Origin: Streptomyces curacoi
Lineage (GTDB): Bacteria; Actinomycetota; Actinomycetes; Streptomycetales; Streptomycetaceae
Direction of reading: 5' to 3'
Assembly: GCF_001513975.1 (NCBI RefSeq)
Contig: NZ_KQ947999.1
Coordinates: 56,239-120,238, forward strand
DNA: 64,000 nucleotides
Numbering within the stretch: the first letter of the stretch is position 1; every line of letters begins with the position of its first letter. Below, one piece after another: positions 26,444 through 35,229 of the stretch. The notes under the pieces were generated by a model, which was given only the letters and a program-made list of their open reading frames with translations, did not search any database and was not told where the DNA came from. The translations under genes were made by a program, and so were the position numbers.

Positions 26444-26617
26444 GAAGTTCCCGTTGCGTGGCCGTAATCGTGTGAGAGGCGCCACGCAGGGCGACAAAGT
26501 GCCGTCAACTGTCCTGTGAGTTGTCTCGCACTGGTGTGAATAACCCCACGAACTCGGCAAACGATCATTCTTGCCTGCAAGAGTTGCTTCACATTGCTCA
26601 TGCGTTCTTTGCGGGCT

Positions 26618-26640
26618 GTTCACTTCATGAACGACTGTTC
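26618..26640. promoter_or_regulatory. Operator-like inverted repeats before the MMPL gene
   Basis: GTTCA-N5-TGAAC spans 26618-26632. It overlaps GAACGACTGTTC at 26629-26640, which differs from the FabR-like regulator's sites (AACAACTGTT) by one base in the 10-base core. The surrounding 240 bases (26444-26682) are AT-richer than the genes and hold no other clear signal. Confidence 0.4.
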
Positions 26641-26682
26641 CCGGTCAAAGATCCACAAAACGCCATCCCTGGGAGCACGTTC

Positions 26683-28929
26683 GTGGCAGCCCTCGCACGC
26701 TGGTGTGTCCAACGCCGCCTCCTCGCCGTTCTGCTGTGGCTGCTGGCCTTCGGCGGGGTGACCGCGGCGGCGGCCGTGGCGGGCTCCGCGTACTCGAACG
26801 ACTACCAGGTACCCGGCACCGAGTCGGGACGCGCCACCCAGCTGCTGGAGGACGGCTTCCCCGGCCTCGGCGGCGACAGCGACACCGTCGTCTGGCACAC
26901 CACGTCCGGCACCGTCCGCGCCGCCGACATCGAGCAGACCATGACGCGGACCCTGGACGAGATCGCCGAACTGCCCGGCATCGCGGCCGTGGACAGCCCG
27001 TACGACAAGCAGGGCGCCGCCGGGATCAGCGAGGACGGGCACACGGCGTACGCCACCGTCACCTTCGACGACAGCGCCGAGAACCTCGACAAGGGCGAGG
27101 CACAGGCCGTCGTGAGCGCCGCCAAGGCCGCCGAGACCGACGGGCTCCAGGTGGAGCTGGGCGGCAGTGCCGTAGGGCTGACCGAGTCGCCGGAGGGGCA
27201 CCTCGCCGAGGTCGTCGGCGTGGCCGTCGCCGCGGTGGTGCTGTTCCTCGCCTTCGGCTCGCTCGCCGCCTCGCTGCTGCCCATCGCCACCGCGCTGGTC
27301 GGCGTCGGCACCGCGTACGCCGGGACAGCGCTGCTCGGGCACGTCATGACCGTCGCCGACTTCGCGCCCATGCTCGGCATGCTCATCGGGCTCGGCGTCG
27401 GCATCGACTACGCGCTGTTCATCGTCACCCGACACCGGCGCGGACTGAAGCGGGGACTGTCCGTCACCGAGTCGGTCACCAACGCCGTGGCGACCACCGG
27501 ACGGGCCGTGGTCTTCGCGGGTGCCACGGTGTGCATCGCCCTGCTCGGGATGCTGATCCTGCAGCTGAGCTTCCTCAACGGCGTCGCCATAGCCGCCTCG
27601 CTGACCGTGGTCCTGACGGTCGCGGCCTCCGTGACCCTGCTGCCCGCCCTGCTGTCCTTCATCGGCATGCGCGCCCTGAGCCGCCGCGAGCGGCGCCGAC
27701 TGGCGGAGCACGGGCCCGAGCCGGAGCTGCCGACCGGGTTCGCCGCCCGCTGGTCGGCGTTCGTGGAGCGCCACCCCAAGGCGCTCGGCGCGATCGCCCT
27801 GGCCGTCATCACCGTCCTGGCGCTGCCCACCCTGGGCCTGCGCCTGGGCACCTCCGACCAGGGCAACAACCCGCAGACCTCGACCACCCGCCAGGCCTAC
27901 GACCTGCTCGCCGACGGCTTCGGCCCCGGCGTGAACGGCCCCCTCACCCTGGTCACCGAGGTCGACGGCGGCCACGACAAGCTCGCCCTCGACAACCTCG
28001 ACGGCACCCTGCGCGCCACCGAGGGCGTCGCCTCGGTGACCCCGGTGACGTACAACACCGGCGGCGACACCGCGTACCTCACCGTCGTACCGGAGTCCTC
28101 CCCGCAGTCGCAGCAGACCAGCGACCTCGTCGACCGGCTGCGCTCCGAGGTCCTGCCGCGCGCCGAGACCGGCACCTCCCTCGATGTGCACGTCGGCGGC
28201 ATGACGGCCGGCTACGACGACTTCGCCGACGTGATCGTGGGCAAGCTGCCGCTGTTCGTCGGTGTCGTCATCGGCCTCGGCTGTCTGCTGCTCCTGCTCG
28301 CCTTCCGGTCCGTCGGCATCCCGCTGAAGGCCGCCGCGATGAACGTCGCAGCCGTCGCCGCCGCCTTCGGCATCGTCGTCGCGATCTTCCAGTGGGGCTG
28401 GGGGAGCGAGCTGCTCGGCCTCGGCCGCGCGGGCCCGATCGAGCCCTTCCTCCCGGTCATCATGGTGTCGGTGCTGTTCGGCCTCTCCATGGACTACCAG
28501 GTCTTCTTGGTCAGCCGGATGTACGAGGAGTGGCTGGAGACCGGCGACAACCGCCGCGCCGTCCGCGTCGGGCTCGCCGAGACCAGCCGGGTGATCAACT
28601 CCGCCGCGGTCATCATGATCTCGGTCTTCCTCGCCTTCGTCCTCAGCGGCGACCGCGTGATCGCGATGTTCGGCATCGCGCTCGCCGCCGCCGTGGCCCT
28701 GGACGCCTTCGTCCTGCGCACGCTCCTCGTCCCCGCCCTCATGCACATGCTCGGCGGCGCCAACTGGTGGCTTCCCCGCTGGCTCGACAAGCGCATGCCC
28801 CGCATCAGCATCGAACCGCCCGAATCCCGTGCCGCCCATGAGAGGCTGGCCGCCGCGACGGACGCCGAGGTGGCGGACGTGCTGGCGGAGGAGGAGCGAC
28901 AGCGGGATGTACGCGATATCGCTGGGTGA
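26683..28929 (+). CDS. MMPL-family (RND) transporter
   Basis: 748 aa from GTG 26683, with GGGAG 7 bases upstream. It has twelve helices in two MMPL halves, each with a large external domain after the first helix. The proton-relay Asp-Tyr pairs lie in GVGIDYALFIVTRHRRGL and LFGLSMDYQVFLVSRMYEEW. In actinobacteria such pumps export lipids, polyketides or drugs. Alternative upstream starts back to 26521 lack ribosome-binding sites. The gene overlaps a GNAT acetyltransferase by 23 bases. Confidence 0.92.
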   Translation: MAALARWCVQRRLLAVLLWLLAFGGVTAAAAVAGSAYSNDYQVPGTESGRATQLLEDGFPGLGGDSDTVVWHTTSGTVRAADIEQTMTRTLDEIAELPGIAAVDSPYDKQGAAGISEDGHTAYATVTFDDSAENLDKGEAQAVVSAAKAAETDGLQVELGGSAVGLTESPEGHLAEVVGVAVAAVVLFLAFGSLAASLLPIATALVGVGTAYAGTALLGHVMTVADFAPMLGMLIGLGVGIDYALFIVTRHRRGLKRGLSVTESVTNAVATTGRAVVFAGATVCIALLGMLILQLSFLNGVAIAASLTVVLTVAASVTLLPALLSFIGMRALSRRERRRLAEHGPEPELPTGFAARWSAFVERHPKALGAIALAVITVLALPTLGLRLGTSDQGNNPQTSTTRQAYDLLADGFGPGVNGPLTLVTEVDGGHDKLALDNLDGTLRATEGVASVTPVTYNTGGDTAYLTVVPESSPQSQQTSDLVDRLRSEVLPRAETGTSLDVHVGGMTAGYDDFADVIVGKLPLFVGVVIGLGCLLLLLAFRSVGIPLKAAAMNVAAVAAAFGIVVAIFQWGWGSELLGLGRAGPIEPFLPVIMVSVLFGLSMDYQVFLVSRMYEEWLETGDNRRAVRVGLAETSRVINSAAVIMISVFLAFVLSGDRVIAMFGIALAAAVALDAFVLRTLLVPALMHMLGGANWWLPRWLDKRMPRISIEPPESRAAHERLAAATDAEVADVLAEEERQRDVRDIAG

Positions 28930-29482
28930 CGACGGAGCCGAACTGCGCCCACTGGAGCCCTGGCACGCCGAGGAGTTCCTGGCCCACCTGGAGCGGGGCA
29001 GGGAGTTCATCAACCAGTACATCCCCTTCGGCGCCAAGGCCGTCGACGTGGCCTCCGCGCGGGATGCACTCCAGCGGTACGCCGACATGCGCGCCGCCGA
29101 CACCGGGTCCCTGCACGGCCTCTGGCTCGACGGAAAGCTCGTGGGCGGCGTGCTCTTCCTCAACTTCGAGGCGGACAACGGCAACTGCGAGGTCGGCTGC
29201 TGGCTGGAACCCGCCGGCACCGGGCGCGGGCTCGTCACGCGCGCGATGCGTGTGCTCATCGACTTCGCGATCGAGCAGCGCGGCATCCACCGCGTCGAGT
29301 GGATCGCCTCCGCCGGCAACACGCCCAGCCTGAACGTGGCCCGGCGCCTCGGCATGACCCGCGAGGGCGTGCGGCGGGAGAGCTACCCCTATCGTGGGGT
29401 GCGGCACGACCTGGAGGTGTGGTCGATCCTGGCCCCCGAGTGGCGTGAGGCACGCGCGCGTGCCGCTCACAACGATCATTAA
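28907..29482 (+). CDS. GNAT acetyltransferase, RimJ/RimL type
   Basis: 191 aa. RLRPLEPW-like N-terminus (AELRPLEPWHAEEFL) and the acetyl-CoA site GTGRGLVTRAM are typical of ribosomal-protein N-acetyltransferases of the RimJ/RimL group. The later HRVEWIASAGNTPSLNVARR block is also conserved. ATG 28907 has GGAGGAGG upstream within the end of the MMPL gene. The gene is therefore coupled to the transporter, and its target may be a small molecule or protein. Confidence 0.87.
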   Translation: MYAISLGDDGAELRPLEPWHAEEFLAHLERGREFINQYIPFGAKAVDVASARDALQRYADMRAADTGSLHGLWLDGKLVGGVLFLNFEADNGNCEVGCWLEPAGTGRGLVTRAMRVLIDFAIEQRGIHRVEWIASAGNTPSLNVARRLGMTREGVRRESYPYRGVRHDLEVWSILAPEWREARARAAHNDH

Positions 29483-29529
29483 GAGCCCTCTCGATCATCA
29501 AGACCCCTTTCGATCATTAAGAGAGCTCT
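29473..29529 (+). repeat. Three tandem 19-bp repeats upstream of a membrane protein gene
   Basis: CGATCATTAAGAGCCCTCT (29473-29491), CGATCATCAAGACCCCTTT (29492-29510) and CGATCATTAAGAGAGCTCT (29511-29529) abut exactly. The first copy includes the stop codon of the acetyltransferase. The third reaches the expected -35 position of the next gene. AT content is far above the surroundings. This looks like a phased binding array. Confidence 0.75.
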
Positions 29530-29542
29530 CAGACAGCGTCCG

Positions 29543-29548
29543 TACGGT
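29543..29548 (+). promoter_or_regulatory. -10-like hexamer for a leaderless transcript
   Basis: TACGGT ends 7 bases before ATG 29556. The 19-bp repeats end 13 bases upstream and take the place of a -35 box. Confidence 0.5.
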
Positions 29549-29555
29549 GCGAGGC

Positions 29556-30125
29556 ATGGGAACGAAGACAGTGGACGAGACCGGCGCCGACACCGGCACC
29601 GCGGTGAAGACCGACGAGGAGAAGGTGGACACCGTCAAGACGGCCGAGACCACCGACGCCGCCGAGGTGACGGAGAACGACGAGGCCGTGGCCGGGGACG
29701 AGGTGACCGCTGAGGCCCCCGAAGCGGGCCCGTCCGGCGTCGGCCAGGGTGCGGGCGCGGTCGTCGCCGCGGCACTCGGCGTCGTCTCGCTGACGGGTGG
29801 CTGGATCGGCACGGTCGCCGCCGCGCGCGAGACCCTCATCGGCCAGCTGGAGACCGCCTCGAACGCCGGTGTCGCCAAGCAGATCAAGGAGGTCTACGGC
29901 GACGCCTGGCAGACCTCCGCGCTGTGGGCGGGTCTGTTCGCGCTGGCCGCGCTGATCGTCGGCGTCGTGGTGCTCGCCCGGCCCGCGTTCGGCGCGCCCG
30001 GCAAGCCGCAGGCCCCGTGGATCAAGTCGGTCGCCTGGGGCGGCGTCGCGCTCGGCGTCATCGGACTGCTGCTGGCCGTACTCAAGTACACCGGCGTTCT
30101 GCTCGGCCTGCCGTCGGCGGGCTGA
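29556..30125 (+). CDS. Membrane protein with acidic N-terminus, unknown function
   Basis: 189 aa. Residues 1-65 are highly acidic and Thr/Glu/Ala-rich (VDTVKTAETTDAAEVTENDE). Three or four hydrophobic helices follow: GAGAVVAAALGVVSLTGGWI, SALWAGLFALAALIVGVVVL and SVAWGGVALGVIGLLLAVL. No catalytic motif is seen. A terminator-like hairpin lies 16 bases after the stop, so it appears to be monocistronic under the repeat-marked promoter. Confidence 0.75.
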   Translation: MGTKTVDETGADTGTAVKTDEEKVDTVKTAETTDAAEVTENDEAVAGDEVTAEAPEAGPSGVGQGAGAVVAAALGVVSLTGGWIGTVAAARETLIGQLETASNAGVAKQIKEVYGDAWQTSALWAGLFALAALIVGVVVLARPAFGAPGKPQAPWIKSVAWGGVALGVIGLLLAVLKYTGVLLGLPSAG

Positions 30126-30141
30126 GTCACCGCAGGTCCCA

Positions 30142-30191
30142 AGGGGTCTCAGAGCCGCCGTAAGCACCTCGGGCGGCGCTCTGAGGCCCCT
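30142..30191 (+). terminator. Terminator-like hairpin
   Basis: AGGGGTCTCAGAG and CCGCC (30142-30159) pair with GGCGG and CTCTGAGGCCCCT (30172-30191), with one mismatch and bulges, around a 12-base loop. It follows the membrane protein stop. Confidence 0.7.
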
Positions 30192-30332
30192 CATGCGTAT
30201 CTAAGGCCCCGCCCCGTCGCCGAAGATGCGGAACTCTCCCGATGTGGCGGACCCGCCTGGGAGAGGAAGGTTGAGGCATCGCGGCAAGCGACGCCGAACC
30301 CACCTCTCACCTGGGAAGACAAGGGACCTGCC

Positions 30333-30530
30333 ATGTACGAGTACGAGCTCCACCACATCCGTACCGCCGAACTGATCCGCCAGGCCGAGCACGAGCGCCT
30401 GGTCCGCGAAGCCGTACGCGTCCGCCGCGCGGCGCGCCGGGAGGCCGCGAACCGCTCCGCCGAGGACGGGGCGGAGACGGAGGCGCATACCTCGCGCCGC
30501 CGTAGGCACCGGCACCCGCGCACCGCGTGA
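30333..30530 (+). CDS. Small highly charged conserved-type protein
   Basis: 65 aa, beginning MYEYELHHIRTAELIRQAEHE and running into an Arg/Ala-rich helix, with an RRRRHRH tail. It is predicted to be mostly one long amphipathic helix. I recall similar short proteins in other streptomycetes but no function. AAGGGA lies 9 bases before ATG 30333. A CTCTCCC/GGGAGAG hairpin occupies 30234-30265 in its leader region. Confidence 0.7.
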   Translation: MYEYELHHIRTAELIRQAEHERLVREAVRVRRAARREAANRSAEDGAETEAHTSRRRRHRHPRTA

Positions 30531-30596
30531 AAGCGCAGGGCGGCAGCCCCTGGAACACAGCGCCGTCGGCGCCGGGCCCGGCGAAAACCGGTGCCG

Positions 30597-30602
30597 TACT
30601 GT
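30597..30602 (+). promoter_or_regulatory. Candidate -10 for the LuxR-family regulator
   Basis: TACTGT lies 14 bases before ATG 30617 and 26 bases before GTG 30629. It argues against the GTG at 30527, which overlaps the previous gene and lacks a ribosome-binding site. Confidence 0.35.
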
Positions 30603-30616
30603 CAGCGGCCCGTGCG

Positions 30617-33600
30617 ATGCTCGGCCCCGTGGAGACCAAGTCCGTCAGCCCCGTGTTCATCGGCCGCGCAGCCGAGTTGGAGACGCTGAACGACGCCCTC
30701 GCCCGCGCCACCGGAGGCGACCCGCAGGCGCTGGTGATCGGCGGTGAGGCCGGCGTCGGAAAGACCCGTCTCGTCGAGGAGTTCGCCGCCGTCGCCGGCC
30801 GTGCGGGCGCCGTCGTCGTGCTCGGCGGCTGCGTCGAGATCGGCGCCGACGGGCTGCCGTTCGCCCCGTTCTCCACCGCGCTGCGCGCCCTGCGCCGGGA
30901 ACTGCCCGAGGAACTGGCCGCCGCTGCCACCGGCCAGGAGGAGGAACTGGCCCGGCTGCTGCCGGAGCTGGGCGAGGCGACCGCCGACCGGTCGGACGAG
31001 GAGGGCATGGCCCGCCTCTTCGAACTCACCGCCCGCCTGCTGGAGCGCGTCGCCGCCGACCGCACGGTCGTCGTCGCCCTGGAGGACCTGCACTGGGCCG
31101 ACGCCTCCACCCGTCACCTCCTCGCCTACCTCTTCCGCACCCTGCGCACCGGCCGCCTCGTCGTCCTGGCCACCTACCGCTCCGACGACATCCACCGCCG
31201 CCACCCGCTGCGCCCCCTCCTCGCCGAACTCGACCGGCTGCGCACGGTCCGCCGGATCGAACTCGGCCGCTTCAACCGCGCCGAGGTCGGCCGTCAGATC
31301 GCCGGCATCCTCGCCACCGAACCCGACCCGGCCCAGGTCGACGAGATCTTCGAACGCTCCGACGGCAACGCCTTCTTCGTCGAGGAACTCGCCGTCGCCG
31401 CCCACGAGGGCTCCTGCACCGGCCTCACCGACTCCCTGCGCGATCTGCTCCTGGTGCGCGTCGAGGGACTGCCCGAGAGCGCCCAGCGGGTCGCCCGGAT
31501 CGTCGCCGAGGGCGGCTCCACCGTCGAGTACCGGCTGCTCGCCGCCGTCGCCGGGCTCGCCGAGGACGACCTCATCGAGGCGCTGCGGGCCGCGGTGAAC
31601 GCCAACATCCTCATCGCCGCGCCCGGCGGCGACGGCTACCGCTTCCGCCACTCCCTGGTCCGCGAGGCCGTCGGCGACGACCTGCTGCCCGGCGAGCGCT
31701 CCCGCCTCAACCGCCGCTACGCCGAAGCCCTGGAGGCCGACCCGACGCTCGTCCCGGCCGACGAGCGCGTCATGCGGCTCGCCAGCTACTGGTACCACGC
31801 CCACGACCCCGCCAAGGCCCTGCCCGCCGTCCTGGACGCCTCCGTCACCGCCCGCCGCCGGCACGCCCACTCCGAGCAACTGCGGCTGCTGGAACGCGCC
31901 ATGGAGCTGTGGGACACCGCCCCCGAGGAGGTCCGGGCCACGCTGCGCCCCGTCGACTACACCGAGGTCTATCCGCCCTGCGGCTGCGACCCCGAGAGCA
32001 CACCCCTGCGCTATCTCGACCTGATGGCCGAGGCCGCGGTCGCCGGGCGGCTGTGCGGGGAGCGCGAACGCGCCCTGAAGATCACCAAGCGAGCGCTGCA
32101 CCTGCTGGAGGAGGAGGGCGACCCGTTGCGGGCCGCCTGGTTCTGGGTCCAGCGCTCCCGGCTGGTCCAGGCCCAGGCCCGCGGTGACGGCTGGAAGGAG
32201 CTGGGCATCGCCCAGGAGCTGGTGCGCGGCCTGCCCCCGTCCGAGGTGCACGCCGAGGTGCTGGCCACCGCGGCCAACTGGTCGATGCTGCGCCGCCCCG
32301 GCCCCGAAGCCATGTCTGCCGCCGAGCGGGCCGTCGAGTACGCGCGCATGGTCGGCGCCGAGGACATCGAACTCAACGCCCGCCTCACGCTCGGCGGACT
32401 CATGGTCGACGCCGGCCACATCGAGACCGGACTGGCCCAGATGTACGAGGTCAGGGACGAGGTACTGGCCCGTGGCCTCACCGCGGTGGTGGGCCGCAGC
32501 CATGTGAACCTGCCGTCCATACTGGAGGGCATCGGCCGCTCCGAGGAAGCCGTCGGCATCCTGCACGAGGGCCTGCGGCTGACCCAGAAGATGGGCCTGC
32601 GCGACTCCGAGGCCTGGGTCTGGGCCAACCTCGCCGAGTCACTGCTCTCCCTGGGCCGCTGGGACGAGGCCGCCGAAGCCGCGATGAGCGCCCAGCGCGC
32701 CGGGCAGTCCGCGAAGCCGCGCGGCGGTGGCTCCAACTCGCTCGCCCACCTGGCGCTCGCCCGCGGCGACGTCCCCGAGGCCGCCCGGCAGCTGGCCGCA
32801 GCCCGTGCCTCCTACGGCACCCACGACCCCATGCCGCAGAACAATCTGCCGATGTCCTACCTCGCCCTCGGCACAGCCGCCGCCGAGGGCCGCCTCCTCG
32901 ACGCCCGCGCGGAAGCCGACCGGGCCATGAGCGCCGGTTTCCCGCCCGGCACCCAGCGCTACGCCTGGCCGCTGCTGCTGGCCGCCGCCGTCGCCGAGTC
33001 CGACGCCCGCGCCCATGCGCTGCCGGCCGCACAGGAGGGCCGCGCCGCCTTCCTGGAACGGCTCTTCGAGGCCGTCCGCAAGCTCACCACGGGCGCGCCT
33101 GTCTGGCTGGCGTACGAGAAGTGGACCCGGGCCGAACTCGACCGCGCCGAGAACCGGGCCACCCCCGACACCTGGTCGGACGTGGTCACCGCCTTCGAGG
33201 CGCTGCAACGCCCCTACGATCTCGCCCAGGTCCGCCACCGCCTGGCCGAGGCGCTGCTCGCGACCGGCGGCGACGACGAGCGCGCCCGCGCCACGGAACT
33301 GCTCCGCCTGACCCGGGCCACCGCCACCCACCTGCGCGCCCGCCCCCTGGCCGACGCCACGACCCACCTGGCCCAGCGGGCCCGCCTCAGCCTCACGGCG
33401 GCCCCGCCCCAGTCCCCGGCCGACCCGGCCGACTCCCTCGGCCTCACCACCCGGGAACGCGACGTCCTCCGCCTGGTCTCGGCCGGCCGCACCAACCGCC
33501 AGATCGCCGAGGAACTCTTCATCTCGCCGAAGACAGCGAGCGTCCATGTGTCGAACATTCTGGGCAAGCTCGGCGTCTCAGGGAGGGGGGAAGCGGCCGC

Positions 33601-33661
33601 GGTGGCGCACCGGATGGGGTTGTTTCCGGCCGAAACGCTCACATCCGGGAGAGGAAGCTGA
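30617..33661 (+). CDS. Large LuxR-family regulator with AAA ATPase domain (LAL)
   Basis: 1014 aa. An N-terminal ATPase has Walker A GGEAGVGKTR near residue 47 and Walker B VVVALEDLHWAD. A long central TPR-like helical region (about 400-900) follows. The C-terminal LuxR helix-turn-helix reads LTTRERDVLRLVSAGRTNRQ and continues AEELFISPKTASVHVSNIL. LAL proteins are ATP-dependent activators that often respond to sugars or control secondary metabolism. ATG 30617 is chosen; GTG 30629 is almost as good. Its targets are unknown. Confidence 0.92.
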   Translation: MLGPVETKSVSPVFIGRAAELETLNDALARATGGDPQALVIGGEAGVGKTRLVEEFAAVAGRAGAVVVLGGCVEIGADGLPFAPFSTALRALRRELPEELAAAATGQEEELARLLPELGEATADRSDEEGMARLFELTARLLERVAADRTVVVALEDLHWADASTRHLLAYLFRTLRTGRLVVLATYRSDDIHRRHPLRPLLAELDRLRTVRRIELGRFNRAEVGRQIAGILATEPDPAQVDEIFERSDGNAFFVEELAVAAHEGSCTGLTDSLRDLLLVRVEGLPESAQRVARIVAEGGSTVEYRLLAAVAGLAEDDLIEALRAAVNANILIAAPGGDGYRFRHSLVREAVGDDLLPGERSRLNRRYAEALEADPTLVPADERVMRLASYWYHAHDPAKALPAVLDASVTARRRHAHSEQLRLLERAMELWDTAPEEVRATLRPVDYTEVYPPCGCDPESTPLRYLDLMAEAAVAGRLCGERERALKITKRALHLLEEEGDPLRAAWFWVQRSRLVQAQARGDGWKELGIAQELVRGLPPSEVHAEVLATAANWSMLRRPGPEAMSAAERAVEYARMVGAEDIELNARLTLGGLMVDAGHIETGLAQMYEVRDEVLARGLTAVVGRSHVNLPSILEGIGRSEEAVGILHEGLRLTQKMGLRDSEAWVWANLAESLLSLGRWDEAAEAAMSAQRAGQSAKPRGGGSNSLAHLALARGDVPEAARQLAAARASYGTHDPMPQNNLPMSYLALGTAAAEGRLLDARAEADRAMSAGFPPGTQRYAWPLLLAAAVAESDARAHALPAAQEGRAAFLERLFEAVRKLTTGAPVWLAYEKWTRAELDRAENRATPDTWSDVVTAFEALQRPYDLAQVRHRLAEALLATGGDDERARATELLRLTRATATHLRARPLADATTHLAQRARLSLTAAPPQSPADPADSLGLTTRERDVLRLVSAGRTNRQIAEELFISPKTASVHVSNILGKLGVSGRGEAAAVAHRMGLFPAETLTSGRGS

Positions 33662-33698
33662 GGTTTACGCTGTAAGGGATCCGGCCTAGGGAGGTCGC

Positions 33699-33890
33699 GT
33701 GTTCAACGCCTTCGAGGAACTGTTCGCCCCGGGCCGCAAGCACACCCGCGACGAGCAGAACCGCCTGGAACTGACCCGCGAGGACGTCGGGGACAACGAC
33801 CCCGGGCGCGGGCCGATAGATCTCGCGTCCGGCAAGGTCATCGTGCGGGCCCCCGAACCATCGGGGGAGGAGGGCGATACCGAGGAGTGA
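33699..33890 (+). CDS. DUF6191-type small protein
   Basis: 63 aa, starting GTG 33699 after GGGAGG. The sequence FEELFAPGRKHTRDEQNRLELTREDVGDNDPGRGPIDLASGKV is conserved in streptomycetes as far as I recall. It is acidic and soluble, with no membrane segment. It may share the transcript of the regulator 37 bases upstream. Confidence 0.75.
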   Translation: MFNAFEELFAPGRKHTRDEQNRLELTREDVGDNDPGRGPIDLASGKVIVRAPEPSGEEGDTEE

Positions 33891-33902
33891 GGCCGGGGCA
33901 GC

Positions 33903-35075
33903 TCAGGTCACCCGCACCTCCAGAATCCGGTCGTCCCCGTCCTCCGGGCTGCCGCGCCCGTCCGTGTTGCTCGTCGCCACCCAGAGCTTGTCGCCGCCCG
34001 CCGGGACGACCGTGCGCAGGCGGCCGTACTCGCCCTCCAGGAAGGCCTGTGGGTCGGCAGAGGCCTCCGTGCCGTTCAGCGGGATGCGCCACAGGCGCTC
34101 GCCCTTCAGACCGGCCATCCAGATGGAACCCTCGGCGTAGGCGATGCCGCTGGGGGAGGCATCGTCGGTGCCCCACTGGGCCAGCGGATTGTGGTACTCG
34201 GCGTTGTCGGACTTGCCCTCGGCCTCCGGCCAGCCGTAGTTGTCGCCCGGCTTGATCGCGTTCAGCTCGTCCCAGGTGTCCTGGCCGAACTCCGCGGCGA
34301 ACAGGCGCTGTTTGGAGTCCCAGGCCAGGCCCTGGACGTTCCGGTGGCCGTAGGAGTACACGGGGGAGTCGGGGAAGGGGTTGCCGGGGGCCGGTTCGCC
34401 TTCCGGCGTCATGCGCAGGATCTTGCCGCCCGTGGACTCCTTGTCCTGCGACAGGCCCGTGTCGCCGCTCTCGCCGGTGCCCGCGTAGAGCATCTTGTCC
34501 GGGCCGAAGGCGATCCGGCCGCCGTTGTGGATGAAGCCCTTCGGGATACCCCTGAAGATGGTGTCGGGTGCGCCCAGCTGCCGGCCGGACGGCTTCTGCT
34601 CGTCGTAGAGCATGCGGACGATGCGGTTGTCCGAGGCCGAGGTGAAGTACGCGTAGATCATGTGGTCCGAGGCGTGGTCCGGCGACAGTGCCAGGCCCAT
34701 CAGGCCGCCCTCGCCCGCCGGAGAGACCCCCGGTACCTCGCCCAGCTCGGTCTTCTTGCCCGTCTCCCCGTCGATCCGCGTGATCGTGGCCTCGTCCCGG
34801 GAGGAGACGAGCAGGTCGCCGTCGGGCAGCGGGGCCAGGCCCCACGGGGTGTTCAGGCCCTCGGCGACCGTGCGCACCACCTTGACCGAGCCCTTCGCAG
34901 GCGGGGTCTCCTCGGCCGTCTGCCCGGTGGGCGAGGCCCCGGAAGCCGTCGTACTGCCCGGAGCCGCGGCTCCGCCATCGCTCGGTGATCCCCCGTCGTC
35001 GGAGGAGCAGCCGGCGGTCAGCAGGAGTGCGGCCGCGGCCAGCACGGCCGTCACAACTCGACGTTGCACGATCAT
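33903..35075 (-). CDS. PQQ-dependent sugar dehydrogenase-like lipoprotein
   Basis: 390 aa from ATG 35075, preceded by AAGGGA. The signal peptide VVTAVLAAAALLLTAGC ends in a lipobox with Cys 23. A Thr/Ser/Gly/Ala linker of about 35 residues leads to a six-bladed beta-propeller of the glucose/sorbosone dehydrogenase (YliI) family: LNTPWGLAPLPDGDLLVSSRD, GEGGLMGLALSPD, NGGRIAFGPDKMLYAGTGE and GDNYGWPEAEG. It probably oxidises aldose sugars outside the membrane using PQQ. A further start 22 codons upstream would spoil the signal peptide. Confidence 0.88.
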   Translation of the reverse strand: MIVQRRVVTAVLAAAALLLTAGCSSDDGGSPSDGGAAAPGSTTASGASPTGQTAEETPPAKGSVKVVRTVAEGLNTPWGLAPLPDGDLLVSSRDEATITRIDGETGKKTELGEVPGVSPAGEGGLMGLALSPDHASDHMIYAYFTSASDNRIVRMLYDEQKPSGRQLGAPDTIFRGIPKGFIHNGGRIAFGPDKMLYAGTGESGDTGLSQDKESTGGKILRMTPEGEPAPGNPFPDSPVYSYGHRNVQGLAWDSKQRLFAAEFGQDTWDELNAIKPGDNYGWPEAEGKSDNAEYHNPLAQWGTDDASPSGIAYAEGSIWMAGLKGERLWRIPLNGTEASADPQAFLEGEYGRLRTVVPAGGDKLWVATSNTDGRGSPEDGDDRILEVRVT

Positions 35076-35229
35076 GGTCCCTTCGACGCGGCGGGTTCTA
35101 CTTTTCTTACACCGCTCGCGCCTCACAGGTTCCCGATCCATGAACCTTGAATCAACGACACCCGGTCCCCGGCCGGTTTCCGCGGGATCCCGGCGGACAT
35201 CAGGCCCAGGGGCCTCGCCGGGTCGCCGG

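Noticed and set aside
26620..29355. 911-codon open frame on the minus strand
   Set aside because: Antisense to the MMPL and acetyltransferase genes, whose families are clear. The translation has no recognisable domain.
30527..30616. Upstream GTG start for the LuxR-family regulator
   Set aside because: It overlaps the preceding gene, has no ribosome-binding site, and the added residues are low complexity; a -10-like TACTGT lies inside this stretch.
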